From Amoeboaphelidium protococcarum (taxonomy: Eukaryota; Aphelidiomycota; Aphelidea), in assembly GCA_023515745.1 (NCBI GenBank), contig JALECJ010000001.1, positions 62,001-126,000 on the forward strand: a stretch of DNA of 64,000 nucleotides, in the 5' to 3' direction. The notes under the pieces were generated by a model that did not search any database, was not told the DNA's origin, and saw only the letters and a program-made list of their open reading frames with translations. Below are positions 1 through 11,313 of this stretch, piece by piece (within the stretch, counting starts at the first letter, position 1; each line of letters opens with the position of its first letter). The translations under genes and the position numbers were made by a program.

Positions 1-3000
1 GATCGGTTTATCTGCAAGACGCAGCTGTGCTCTACTCGACTTACTTAAGATGTATCGCTTCTGAAATTGATTCGCTTCTCAGAATTACCTCAGTCTGACA
101 TGAGTGTGACACTGAAGAATTTCACATTTATTGGTCCTATGGAAATTACCAAGTATTTGAGATAGATTCTGGACCAGCTGTTTGCAATTATGACCATGCC
201 AAAGTTTAAACATGATAAACTGGTACAGCAGTTGGCGTTCTTTGCGTTGGTCTTTGTAATAAATATTGTGTCTTCAGACAAGAGGTTCATCAACTTTAGG
301 CCTATCTTGGACGCTTACTTGGATAGCCATTTCGAAGAAGTTGACAATGTCGGTGACATTTGCAGCATTATCCTATCTCAGATGACTGATCTGACGCGTA
401 ATGCAAAGGATCCCATGTTGGCTAAAGAACTTCGCTCTGCTCTCAAAGCTTGGGAGTACTTATTCAGATTTGTCTCCGTGAGTTATAGCAAATAGCCGTA
501 GTAGATTGGCAGCCTGCAAGTATAATTGGATCGATTTTTTGATTTTATATTGATGAATATTGTATAGCCCGGTAATTCTGGTTCAAATCAGCTCTCTGGT
601 CTAAAGCAATAAAGTTCTGAAAATGTGGCATTGATTGGTACTTGGACGTTTTTGCTCTAAAATCTACCCACGGCTCTGAATGTATTGAAAGATATCGCAA
701 TCTTTCAGAGTGGTGATATATTGCTATCGTACTTTATTAGATTGATTGATGCATTCAGTGTAAAGAGAAAGAAGATTGAAGAGTGTAAGATGGAAGCTGT
801 CAGATCTGCGCTTCGTATTGGCTTGTTTGAATCTCAAGATTCGACCATGCATAAGTTCAGTGTGTGTACCCTAAAGTTTTGCATTGCCCAAACGAATTCG
901 AAAGTTGATGAACAACTGCGTTCTCTATCATTATAGACGCAAGCTGAGTTGATGTCTCGTCTTGTAGATGAAGAGCTTTAGTTGGATCTTGAACCATTAT
1001 CTGCCGATTTGAGATGCCTATTTGAAGCTTTGCTTTAACAATTGGGAGAATGCGCGTTAGACAGTGTTTTGATACCTCAACTATAGTTGAATATTTTTCA
1101 GGTAGCTTCCATGCTTTAAGATTAGGATCTGTTGTAGTTATTTATCTCTATATCATATAATCAAGTTGTTTCTCTGCTGGCTGTCATTGACTCTGCGTTT
1201 ATTTTGGAGAAGCCTCTGAGGGATTGCGTTGACCCAATTGTATATCGCATACTTTTCTGTCTTTATGAAACTGCATCTTCATCCAAAGTCAAGGTGGATG
1301 TTTTTTCTAAAGTATCTTTATGCTTATAGGAGTTTGAGTGTGATTCTTCCTCTAGATTTATATCGCTTTTGTGTACAATTTGGTAAGGCATTTAGAAGGA
1401 GTGTTCATTAAAGTTGGTATTAAAGAGTTTGATTCCTCTGACTCCATTAAGAGAGCTCCCGGAACACCGACGCATCGTTTAGATTATAGCTGATATTGTT
1501 GTTCTGGGTCGTCATCAGGATGGATCTGCTGCGTAGCGTGGTCAAGTTGTCTTGGATGTAAAGTCAATCGATTATAGTGAAGTTGATATTGAGATTATTC
1601 AATTGCTGGATATTCTTATATCATGCGAGGATACGATAAAGTCTAAAGCTTTGTTCGATTTTTGTAAAGTACTAGGCGAATTGCTGCCTTCTGAATACCT
1701 TAAAATTGCACATAACATTTAGAACTTCATCACAATGGCGCTTTCTGCTTAAAAATACGCCGTTGACACTATGCATGGTCTTTGTCAGTCAGTTGTCGAT
1801 GATAGTAGTAGTAATACTCCGTCCATGAATGACGATGCTGCTGTAGAGTTATTACTTGAGATGATGAAGTTCATGTCGGTTCTGAAGCGGGATAAATTGT
1901 TCATAAAGTATACTCACTCACTTGTGGATATCCACCTTAAGAATAAGCATTATACTGAAGCGGCTTATGTATTGCGTTAACATGCCGAGTTGTATGAATG
2001 GAATCCAGAGATCTCTGTAGACGCGTTGGATGCGCAAGTAAGCACTGAGCTCTTGGAGCAGTCTTTGTCTTATTTCGAATCAACATGGCCAGAATTGGGG
2101 CTCTCTTTTGCATCGTTGCCTTAGCTTAACTAATTGAGATCCAAATCGTCTGCTTTCCAATGTCGTGAGTTGTTAAGTATTGTGGTCATAAAGTTGTTCA
2201 TTTTGGATCAGCAATTTGAGATTGCATCTGAGGTTGCTGATACGCTCCTTTATTAGTACAGGACGGTTATTTTTGACTTCCAGAAAGCATCGTATATGTA
2301 TTAATTGCTAGCGCAACTGTCCTAATAAATTGACTCAAAGGAACGATATTATCCATCGTATTTTAGGGTGGCGTTCTACGGTTAAGGATGGTAAAGCGGT
2401 GATTGTGATGCGTTAAAGTCACTGAACGGATCTCAATTCATTTACAGCTCTGAGCCGTTTTAGAAGTTGGGTGATTTTATCGATGTTATCACTGACAAGT
2501 ATCCTGGAGCATAAATAGATTCTAGTAACTAATTTGTCATGACAGAAGATATGCTGAATAGAGATGGTAGATTTGTGCAAATTGGAAGTCTGAACAATGT
2601 ACCTAATTAGGATCTGCATAGAGATGTGTTAACTACCAAGTTCCCAGATCTCGTACCTCAGAGTGCAAAAGATTGGGCAAGTCATAATGGAGTGAACACT
2701 TTTACCTTGACGCGTCCATTGAAAAAGGTGAAAGGTGGTCATTCGGCTGATAATGAATTTCTGAATCTCTGGACTGAGGTATTCACCTTCAAAGTAAATG
2801 GTTAGTTTCCATCGTGTGTCAAGAGGCTGAAAGTTGTGAATGTCGATAGATAAGAGGTGTCTCCTATCTAGACGGCTTTGTAGAATGTAATCAAGAAGTC
2901 ATCTGAGCTAATGGCATTTGAAAAGTAGTTTTCGTCGTTGATCTCCTCACGTGCTGACACGTCTGATTAATCCGCGTAGGATAAGCGAAGTTCTGCCACC

Positions 3001-3333
3001 AAAGGTTAGCGTAAATCAACTGAATTGAATGTGAATTGTAATTCTTTCACAATGAGCCTTAATGGTGCCGTTGACGCTCCAGTCAATGGTGGTATTAAAA
3101 TGTACAGAGAGGCGTTCTTGGGAGATGAATATCTGGTATAGAATCCTGATCATCGCGGATTGATCTAGCAGTTGAAAGATGCAATTCTTGAACATACTGC
3201 GGTGATTGATCGCTGCTTGAAGCTGCATGGTATCATTGTGCCGAAAGACTTAATGCCTCTGCATGAGAATCTACTAATTCTGTTCACTAAGAACTTTGCG
3301 GATGAGATTGACGAATTAAAGTTGGAAATTTGA
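1..3333 (+). CDS. DOCK-family Rho/Rac guanine nucleotide exchange factor, C-terminal part (5' truncated)
   Basis: About 1,110 codons are open in frame 1 from the window edge to TGA at 3331, with no intron needed if TAA/TAG are read as glutamine; the upstream part lies outside the window. The C-terminal third matches the DHR-2 catalytic domain: the block TEAAYVLRQHAEL near residue 650, VAFYGQGW near 791 and VDAPVNGGI near 1023 fall in the order seen in DOCK proteins. DHR-2 exchanges GDP for GTP on Rac/Cdc42-type GTPases at membranes. The first 600 residues are helical and armadillo-like, as expected ahead of DHR-2. The subfamily (A/B or C/D) cannot be set because the N-terminal C2-like DHR-1 is off the window. 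At least 25 in-frame UAR codons make this frame invisible to the standard code. Confidence 0.88.
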
Positions 3334-3620
3334 GTTCTGTTTGTAATAAATGTTCTTTTCATAATACAATTTTTGGCTTTCTTTGTCGAGGTTTGATGAT
3401 ATATGCAGATTACCAATATCAAAGTATGCTGCTGTTGTTGAATTGCGCGCGCATTGTCAAAACTTCATCATGGTAACAAAGATAGCAATGTGGAGGCGCA
3501 GTTGTTTCACACAAAGTTTCGCACGGCGATCAATTCAGCGATTCTAATCTCCGCTTAATCTATCAGTTTTGTTGTTACTGATTCACATCTTTTCAGCTGG
3601 TTAAGGTTTAGACTCTAATT
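3334..3620. other. Intergenic gap with a possible mitochondrial leader exon
   Basis: No independent gene is visible. An ATG at 3470 opens a short arginine-rich stretch (MVTKIAMWRRSC...) that could be joined in frame to the serine dehydratase through a GT..AG interval of 31 nt ending at 3596. That would add a mitochondrial-type presequence. The interval is shorter than any other intron proposed here, so I did not include it in the gene. Confidence 0.3.
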
Positions 3621-5390
3621 ATGCTTCGCTGTACTTAATACTTGCGGCCATATGTCAATTAAACCAAATCTTGCAAAAGCTGGTATTCTAAAGAGAGCAA
3701 GATTGATAAGGAGAAGGTTAATCATGCCGTGGTCTCTGTGTTTGATCTGTTTTCCATCAGTATTGGACCTTCTTCATCTCACACCTCTGGCCCGCTTCGA
3801 GCATGCTCTATATTTCTGGAAGATGTCAAACGACTGGGTTTACTTGATAAAGTGGCGAGACTGAAGATTGATTTGTATGGCAGTTTGGCGCTAACGGGAG
3901 TTGGCCACAAAACTGATGTTGCACTGCTGTGCGGAATGGAGGGTGAGCAGCCTGATAAGATCGACCCTTATAAAATACCGGCTCGCGTTGAAAGAATTAA
4001 ACGTGAAAAGCTTATACTTCTTGACGGTAAGCGCAAGATTCCATTTGATATGGAGCGAGATATCGTGTTCCGCATGACAGAAAGACTTCCATAGCATTCG
4101 AACGGGATGCGATTTTCAATTTTCGATAAGGCTGGTGATATGCTGGCAACCAACGAGTATTTCAGTATTGGAGGCGGCTTTGTTGTTAATGAAAGCACCA
4201 AGGTTGCACACGGTGAGAATGCATACTTTAAAGATAAAACCTCAGAAGAGGTGAGACACTCTTTGGTTGAGTAAGATCGTATTTAAGCAGGAGATGTTAT
4301 CGAAGGATCTCATGATTTAGATGCAGATGATTACAACCGAAAATTGCAAGACTACATTTAAACCGCATTGCCGTTTACTAACGCCCAAGATCTGTTGGAG
4401 CTGTGTGAAGATCATAATCTCAGCATCGCACAAGTTGTATTTAAGAACGAGTTGAGATGGAAATCCGCGCAAGAAGTACGCCATGGTTTGTTAAAAATCT
4501 GGAAGGTGATGGACGAATGCATCGACAATGGAATAAAGAATCCACAAAATCAAAAATATCTGCCTGGTAATTTAGATGTAAAACGTCGAGCTCCTAGTTT
4601 ATACCGAAATCTGATGCAAAAGTAGCAAGCTATATAACAATAGTTACCAGAATTGCGCGATAATACATTGGCTGCAACAGTTAAAGATGAGAAATCTTTG
4701 GTCAGAGTCGATACGAACAAGCATAGCGAGGTTCTTAAATAAGTACCATCCTCATTTTCAATGACTAAATCTTACAAGAGGAGTCTGCCTGCTGTGGACT
4801 GGCTTTCTCTGTACGCGATTGCTGTCAATGAAGAGAATGCCGCTGGCGGTAGAGTAGTCACTAGTCCGACAAATGGGGCATCTGGTGTGCTACCTAGTGT
4901 GTTGAAATACTTTCTGGAGTTTGTGTCTGGTGCCAAAGACACTGAGAAAGAGAATGAAGTTTTGGAATTTCTACTTACTGCAGGCTGTATCGGCATGCTG
5001 TATAAAAGATCAGCATCGTTATCAGCTGCGGAACTAGGATGCCAGGCTGAGGTTGGCGTCGCTTGTTCAATGGCAGCAGCGGCACTCACTGCTGTTCTGG
5101 GAGGTTCAGTGAGGCAGATTGAAAATGCTGCCGAGATTGCGATGGAGCATAATCTGGGCTTGTCCTGCGATCCAATAGGAGGCTATGTAATCATTCCATG
5201 TATAGAGCGTAATGCTTTGGGAGCTGTGAAAGCTGTTGCGTCTGCACAACTGGCTCTGGCTGGGGATGGAACTCATCGCGTCAGTCTTGATCAGGTGATT
5301 GAAACTATGCGCCAAACTGGTCTTGATATGAAAGACAAGTATAAAGAAACGTCTCTTGGTGGACTGGCCGTTAATGTTCCCCTCTGCTGA
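3621..5390 (+). CDS. L-serine ammonia-lyase (L-serine dehydratase), single-chain iron-sulfur type
   Basis: A 589-residue frame (frame 3) ends at TGA 5388. The N-terminal half carries [12 protein letters not shown] near residue 46, the hallmark of the SdaA beta domain. The C-terminal half carries [15 protein letters not shown] and three cysteines in GCQAEVG (474), SCDPIGG (516) and PCIERN (527). Their spacing of 42 and 11 equals that of the [4Fe-4S] ligands of bacterial SdaA. The enzyme deaminates serine to pyruvate and ammonia using an oxygen-sensitive cluster; most fungi use the PLP enzyme instead. The first in-frame ATG after a TGA at 3579 was taken as start; a leader exon from 3470 is possible. 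About 120 residues between the halves are unlike bacterial SdaA and rich in UAR codons. Horizontal acquisition is plausible but not shown. Confidence 0.9.
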
Positions 5391-5500
5391 TGTTCTCGGT
5401 AGTCTCTAATAGTATTGGATGAATATATACATGAATATGAGAGAAGGATATTAGAAATGATAGTTCCTAAATTTTAATATTCTTTCATACAATCAATCAA

Positions 5501-6074
5501 TCATTCAAACAACAGCCTCATTTCCTAAGTATCGGCGATATCCAAAGCAGAGTAACCTTTGTTGTTCTACATAATAAGAATAAAATGAACCCAGAACACA
5601 TAACGATGAGATTACCTTCAAATGTGGGTTACAACCACGGTCAATAAGGGCTTTCACAACTTCATTAGCGTTCAAAAACACCGCCAAATGAAGAGCAGTA
5701 TTGCCTCCTCCATAAGTGACATCAAAATCGCTAGCCTCCAACGTATCATCAATTATATCCTTTGCGATATCATCTCTACCGATCATCAAGGCCAGCTAAA
5801 GACCAGTTACAGCACCGATATAAGCACCTAGAAATTTAAATGCCTCCAATTCAACATCACTATCGTATTTAAACTTCTCAGAACGACGTTTTGCCAGAGT
5901 CAGCGACTTGTCCTCGCTCAGCATTTTGCGAACTGTGGTGGAATCTCCAGAATTTATAGCATCGAAGAATGGAACAGCCTCCTACACATCGGTTATGTTA
6001 ACTGTGATATATGCTTATGAATTAAGAAAAAATACCTCATCAGACACAAAGCTAGAAAGCGAATTTAAACTCAT
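5501..6074 (-). CDS. Small ankyrin-repeat protein
   Basis: Three exons are proposed: 6074-6036, 5981-5616 and 5566-5501, with introns 5982-6035 (54 nt) and 5567-5615 (49 nt), both GT..TAG. The C-terminal part reads GGGNTALHLAVFLNANEVV, then after the second intron NNKGYSALDIAD, two consecutive ankyrin-repeat signatures (TALHLA; SALDIA). The protein is about 156 residues, like the short fungal ankyrin proteins. Its binding partner cannot be told from sequence. The 54-nt intron is a multiple of three and contains no TGA, so retention would give a longer protein; I treat it as an intron because of its GTATTT..TAG ends and AT-rich content. The stop is TGA. A TTTCACCTT element sits about 70 bp upstream. 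Confidence 0.78.
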
Positions 6075-6513
6075 TATTTAAAAGTGATATACTCAATGTT
6101 ATAAGAATTTAGTGCTGTATTTTTCTGATGTCTGAATGAAGGTGAAACAGTGAGGCAACAAATTGCAAAAACTAAACAAACGCGTCGATGATACGAGGTG
6201 TTGAACCACTCTATGAGCGCGTAAAGTGCTTAATAAAGGCAAAATTTTGAATAAAGAATAAACACTTGAAAAGGTAAATGAAATAAAAATATACCAATTG
6301 CCTCATTTAACTCGTTGTCCTCAACTAATGAATAGGAACAGGTCTGTGAGTTATAAAATAATCAAATCATTGGCAATTTTGAGGAAGAGAAAAGAGGATA
6401 GAGATGGCGAAAGGGTTAAAAGAGCACAAAGCAACCTTAGATTCACTTTAACACGCAATAATCACCTTTTAAAAGTCATGCTATAATATAGTGTTTCACA
6501 TCATATCACCGTT
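6075..6513. other. Gene-free stretch
   Basis: AT-rich DNA between the starts and ends of two minus-strand genes. It contains one AAGGTGAAA element (6139-6147) upstream of the ankyrin gene. The plus-strand frame that runs through it into the TUDOR gene is antisense to a recognisable protein and is not credible. Nothing else is supported. Confidence 0.5.
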
Positions 6514-6861
6514 TCACTTAACTATGCGAATAATATGAGTTCTCTTGATTGCAGACTCCTTGTGGGTATGATCATTTTCAACCAGATAACGCGGATGGTC
6601 CGGATTAGCGTGAACATGACGAGTGCGGCCTTTAGCCATAGTCTCAGCTTCATTATCATGCATGACTATTTTCTTAATTATACCGGTTGAGGTTCTCTCT
6701 TTAGTTTGATGAGCCACAGGATAGTACTCAACTCGATCTCCTTCATTTAAATCAATGTCCGGGTCAATAAATGGATGCTACTATTCATCCTGTTTCAATT
6801 CTGGGTGCTCTTCAACGCGCTTATCGTGCTCCTTGTGCTCAGCGTCTGTCATTTTAGTCAT
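6514..6861 (-). CDS. Hva1-type TUDOR domain protein (hypervirulence-associated protein family)
   Basis: A 115-residue single-exon protein with TGA stop. The domain starts at about residue 38 with LNEGDRVEYYP, followed by STGIIKKIV, then HVHANPDHPRYLVENDH and a closing KESAIKRTHI. This order (G-D-x-V-x-Y, glycine-valine/isoleucine turn, A-x-P-D-x-P-R-Y-L-V) is the Hva1_TUDOR / DUF2945 fold of small fungal and bacterial proteins. The biochemical function of the family is not established. The N-terminal 35 residues are charged and low complexity. ATG at 6861 was chosen; a second in-frame ATG lies nine bases downstream. Confidence 0.82.
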
Positions 6862-7013
6862 TTTGATTAGTTCAGTATAATTCTAATCGTTTCAAAGCCT
6901 TATCATTACAATAAGTAGAGAAATAGAAGACAAAGTGTGTCAGAATCATTCTTTATTCCATTCCATTCAGTGATATAAAACTCTTCTTATACAACTCATC
7001 CAAAGCGTCAATA

Positions 7014-7508
7014 ATGAATCATCAAATTGAAAAGTTCCTAAGTGTAGGCAAGTTTCTGGTGATAGGAGCATCTAGAGACCCGACCAAGTATGGCTATAAA
7101 GTACTGTAATGGTATCTCGATCACTAAACATAAATAAGTGGAAAGTGTAATAATCTAGACGCTGTTTAAATCGTGCCAATTCATCCGAAAGAGGATGAGA
7201 TTTTGGGAGTCAAGACATCTAAATCGCTGAGTGATGAGCTGCTTTCTGGAACGTAAAAGGCGGCATCAGTGTCATTCATAACACCTCCTAGTATAACCAA
7301 GGACTACCTATAAACTATTCTCAAATCCGTTGTTGATAAGGACACTATTGTTAATGTGTGGTGCTAGCCGGGTGCATCAGATGATAGTTGTAAAGAAACT
7401 CTAGAAAAGTTACGATAGTAGGGATGTGTGACTTTGTACAATGGTCCTTGTATTCTACGTGATTCTGGCGCTGTATTAGACAAGTCTGCTTGGAATAGTA
7501 ATATTTGA
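7014..7508 (+). CDS. CoA-binding (YccU-like Rossmann fold) protein
   Basis: A 164-residue single-exon frame with TGA stop and twelve in-frame UAR codons. It opens with FLVIGASRDPTKYGYKVL (Gly-x-Ser-Arg-x-Pro-x-Lys-Tyr-Gly), the nucleotide-binding loop of the CoA_binding_2 family, and continues with IVPIHPKEDEILGVK, VSFITPPSIT and VNVWCQPGASDD. These are the Pro-rich strand ends that define the family. Members bind CoA in vitro but have no assigned reaction. It is transcribed divergently from the TUDOR gene, with about 150 bp between start codons, so a shared promoter is likely. Confidence 0.85.
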
Positions 7509-7531
7509 AACGTTATTCTAATTGTTAATCA

Positions 7532-8685
7532 TCATTCTATATCACTTGAAAGAATTTCTACTTCAAATACTCTAAACCGGTGGTTGAGCTCTTTACGAAC
7601 ATGTAGCATTCCCTTCAACTCTTTCTAAGTATTGCCATTATCGCATTCGATGGAATGAAACGCGCCTGCCATCTGATTACGCATCATCTTAAAGTAAAAT
7701 ACGCGTCTAATGCGTGAGTGTAGTAGAGCCATACCACACATCCAGCAAGGTTCCCAGAATGTATACGCGTCATACCCGGTGCAGTAATACGGAATGGATG
7801 ACTTGTCCACATCTTCAGCAAGAGTCTTCCTCAATTCAACATGCTACTCACACAAAACATTGATACAATTCATGACTGCATGGCTTAGCTATGACCCTGA
7901 TTCCTCTCTATTAGGATTCGTTTAGAGCTCATATTCATCGCTTTCCAAATAAAACAAAGAGTCATAATCATACTTGACATCACAGAAGGACACCTCTGTA
8001 CGCGACAGCCTCCGTCTATCTTAACTTTCAGCAAGAATTGACTCAGTTTAAGGATCAACTATAATGCATGAATTCGGTGCAAATCCTAGTTGATAGTTGA
8101 ATATGGCGCCATTGAAAACTTTTAGCATCATAGCTTTCACAAATTCTAAATCTGGCAATTCTTCTCCGTCGACAATAGAGACCATTTTTGGTTTAACGAA
8201 ACGTGACATTGGCCACTACGAGCTTTTCTGCTACCAGTATTAAAGCTCTTCTTCAGATTGCGGCCATTCCAAAGGCAATGTGACATGACTATGTGCATTC
8301 CAATCGAATAGGTCAGCGATCTCATGTTCTTGAAGTAGTGCTCGAAGGCTATCAATTGAATCCGCTTAATCAGTCGTGAATAGCAGTACATGTTATCTCT
8401 TTAGTTTATCATTATTATTACCAGCATCTTATTTACAAAATCTCGACGATATTTACTTTATAAACGGAGGTATGACGCGTATCTAATTGAGAACATTTAC
8501 CACTTTTGACAAGTCTTTTACCGATTTGATAGCCAATACATGATATAAATCTACAAGACTATTAATATACGTGTTAATATCAAGGGAGATATATAATTAC
8601 CTCTAGGTAAAAGATCAAAATCTAAAATATCCGGCTGAGGTGAGATTTCATGAATCGCAATAGTGCAAGTACTACTGAACATCAT
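7532..8685 (-). CDS. TAD3: tRNA-specific adenosine deaminase regulatory subunit Tad3/ADAT3
   Basis: The C-terminal deaminase fold is clear: [10 protein letters not shown] (valine where catalytic subunits have glutamate), then [19 protein letters not shown] with the zinc-binding PCxMC. This is the pseudo-catalytic signature of Tad3, which pairs with Tad2 to make inosine at wobble position 34 of tRNAs. A 50-nt intron (8551-8600, GTAATT..GTAG) joins DFDLLPR to [14 protein letters not shown]. The protein is about 367 residues from ATG 8685. The frame stays open upstream to an ATG at 8826, so the true start is uncertain. At least 18 UAR codons lie in frame. The gene converges on the CoA-binding gene with 23 bp between stops. 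Confidence 0.86.
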
Positions 8686-8885
8686 ATTGCGATCTAACAC
8701 GACTGGCGTATCTAAAAAACGAGCCGAATCAAAGCTCCTTTAACTGGCTCCAAAAGCTTTTATGAAAACGAACGTACAGAGTGGGAAATTTAAAACATTA
8801 ATTAAATAATATTTAACTTATATCATAGATATTTAGATTGGGCGGCTTAGGCTCCCTTTGTAAAAACATGGGATGTTGCTGGGCC

Positions 8886-8898
8886 GGGGGGGGGGTCT
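8886..8898. repeat. Poly-G tract (GGCC followed by about ten G)
   Basis: An uninterrupted guanine run immediately after CTGGGCC, in otherwise AT-rich intergenic DNA upstream of the Tad3 gene. It is the only such run in the window. It could be a real G-quadruplex-forming site or a sequencing/assembly error. Confidence 0.6.
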
Positions 8899-8979
8899 TT
8901 ACATGCTGGGAATCATTCCACTTAATCGTCAGAGGATGCCGTTTCGTAGTAAATAAGTTCTTATCCTTCAATTCTAAGC

Positions 8980-9307
8980 ATAGACAAATGACAATTACAG
9001 CAATTCTTCATCTACAGCAAGGGACTCACTGGATGCCAAATTTGCATTTTCAGAGTGAGAATTGTTAAGGATACGTGAAAATCGAGTCGCGCTCTGGATT
9101 TTCAGCGAATAGTTTAAACTGCTGAGGTGACAGCAGAATCACTTGAGCATTGGTAGAATACAACTGGCACAATGCTTGAGCCAACCGGGAGTTGGTGTAC
9201 CAAGGATAACCGACTGGATATGCAGCACAAGTTTTCAACTCTGTGCTTAATAAAACACGACCACTCGAGCCGCTCCGGAAGTTGCCCACGATATAATTCC
9301 AAGGCAT
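8980..9307 (-). pseudogene. Truncated, frameshifted copy of the uncharacterised gene at 13.7-14.9 kb
   Basis: Read on the minus strand, about 65 residues (RVLLSTELKTCAAYP... to ...AENPERDSIFTYP) align closely with the gene at 13681-14957 (RILLSTQLKTCAAFP... to ...AENPERDTIYTYP). Just after FTYP this copy has one extra base and runs into TGA, while further downstream the DNA again matches codons for NANLASSESLAVDE in the other frame. No upstream exons or C-terminal tail can be recognised. I infer a partial duplication about 5 kb away that has since decayed. Confidence 0.75.
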
Positions 9308-10056
9308 CCTTCAATTAATCAGAGTGGAAGCTTTTTTCCTAAACGCGAGATTAATACGCATGCAAAGTCTTGTATAGCGCACTTTTGGACAGAAAAACTT
9401 GACACCGTAGGCATTTTACTATTTTCCGGCCTTACTACAGCAGTGGTGAACGGACTTAAGCTTGCATAGTCGTATTAGTGGCGAAGCAAGGCTTTCTATT
9501 GCTTAACCATTAAAACTATCCAGGATACAGCCTTGTTGAAGCCATCCTTAACAATCACGATATCATCATAATATCATCTCCGGATATCTTACACGCGTAC
9601 AGACTATGCACCAAGCAGTCAACTTAACAATGACAAGTTAGGATATCTTTGTCAAGCATTTTTACCTTTGTCGCCTTCATTGAATGAAAAATTATCGCTC
9701 TCATCAAGAATCTGCAGGGACCAGACTTGATTGAAGCAAAGCCTTCATGGTCTCCCCAGAGAATACTTTTTAATCAGATATTTGTTATTTATAAGCCTCT
9801 TTCATAATTGGCAATGAACCACTTAAATAGTGAACGATAGTTCATGAACAAAGGAGCCTCAGTCTAAAGTATCTTTACGACAAATCATCACTTCATTCTC
9901 CAATTGATGGATGATACACTGAAATTGAAATGAAGCGCAGAGATGACGCATCACATCATTAGGTACAATCACATCAATCCAGATTCACGTTCAATAGTGA
10001 TGTGGTGAGAGGGGAAAATAAGTTAACAATGTTCTCATGGTACGATTAGTCTATTC
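9308..10056. other. Gene-poor stretch, probably decayed duplication flank
   Basis: No frame on either strand shows recognisable protein. Minus-strand frames are broken by TGA every few tens of codons. Some short patches keep coding-like composition, consistent with remnants of the duplicated segment. No RNA gene was recognised. Confidence 0.45.
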
Positions 10057-11040
10057 TCACAGGATATTAACAACATTTCTGTGCAGCAGCTCTTCAATAT
10101 ACCGGAATCGGATAAAGTAGATTTCGTTAATCTTCATTTCAAGCTGCACATTCTCAAACAACTACACCACTCCAAGGTCCTTCTTGACGCGTACGAGGAC
10201 AGGCGCGTCTAATGGCGGCTCAGAGACCATTTAATCGGTAGCCAGTTCTTGATGCTTATCAGGAAGTTGAGTTAATGCAGCGCTGTAATGTCTGGCGGTC
10301 AACTACGAGTAATAGAGTACAAATTCTTGCTCTGAATGGCTGAGCCGTTGTAATACGTTCTGATCATTATTCTCCTCTGCTACGATCCACCAGGCATTAT
10401 CTTGAATCTTTTATATTCTTGAGAGCAGGTATTGCTTCAGCGTGTATCGCACCCGTTCCAGCTCGAATTCCATCAGCTCAACGCCGATAATTTAATCAAT
10501 CTCACCACGTTGCAGCAGTTCAAGTCGAGAGTCGTGTATGATTTCACTCTACGCTTCCATCAATTCAATAGCATCTTGCACAGTGTCTTGATCAAATTAC
10601 AATATACCAGGGCTGCACTATTCTCTCGTCCATAGTTGAGATAGTTTTGAAAGGATAGATATATTGTGAGTATCATCATCAGCATCAAATTCCATAAGGA
10701 GATCTCCATCAACGTCGTCATTACCGTTAACATCCTGAGTCAGCGTAGAATTCAATGAGGGCGCGGAAATAGATGGTTGTCGACCACCTGCATGATCCTA
10801 CTTTACAGCATTCATGCCATGACTATACTATACAGTTGACTATTAATGCTAACCAAGAACGGGTGAAAGAGCTGTAATTTAATTTCCTCCATGCAGTGAG
10901 TTGGTCTACATAGCAGGCATCTAAGCCAGATCACTGTGCACCATTTATTCAAACTAAGCCTTTTACGCTTAATACTATTCAAACAGAGACTATTAATCAT
11001 CCTGCGCATTCTCCTTATTATTATCAGCATTATTCTCCAT
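10057..11040 (-). CDS. SLD5: GINS complex subunit Sld5
   Basis: A 327-residue single-exon frame with TGA stop. The GINS fold is recognisable from SQLWTREQCSPGILQFD near residue 135, through RLELLQRGEI, to the diagnostic GVELMEFELERVRYTLKQY, followed by SRIQKIQDNAWWIV and the C-terminal VLVRVKKDLG strand block. Sld5 with Psf1-3 forms GINS, which joins Cdc45 and Mcm2-7 as the replicative helicase. The first 120 residues are a Q/N/D-rich, low-complexity extension not found in yeast or human Sld5 (about 220-290 residues); its Q residues are largely UAR-coded. A 9-bp ACGCGAAAC element lies 131 bp upstream. Confidence 0.88.
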
Positions 11041-11170
11041 TATTTATGAGCTAAGAATATTTTAAGCTAAGAGTACCAAACTGTAAACGGTATAAGTCAA
11101 GAGCAGCGAAGAGCGTCGTTCGGCAGACTGAAGTTAAGCTGAAACAAAAACGATCTCTCTGCATCGCATC

Positions 11171-11179
11171 GTTTCGCGT
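11171..11179 (-). promoter_or_regulatory. MCB/E2F-like element upstream of SLD5
   Basis: ACGCGAAAC in the sense orientation of the gene, 131 bp before its start. It combines the MluI cell-cycle box core (ACGCG) with the CGCGAAA core bound by fungal MBF/SBF and E2F-type factors. The same nine bases occur upstream of MRC1. Confidence 0.45.
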
Positions 11180-11313
11180 TCTGATGGTCCTGCAAAAGTG
11201 AACCTTTAACGTGTGCATAAATAAAGAGAGAATCATACGAATGGATAAATTTACGGCATATATTGTTCAATCCATCTGACGGCAGAAGCTTTTTCAAATT
11301 CAAGCAATATCAT

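Noticed and set aside
571-596. GGTTCAAATC, a tRNA B-box-like sequence
   Set aside because: It lies inside the continuous DOCK reading frame and no acceptor, D or anticodon stem can be folded around it.
6298-6720. Long plus-strand open frame running antisense through the TUDOR gene
   Set aside because: It is the complement of a conserved protein and shows no family of its own.
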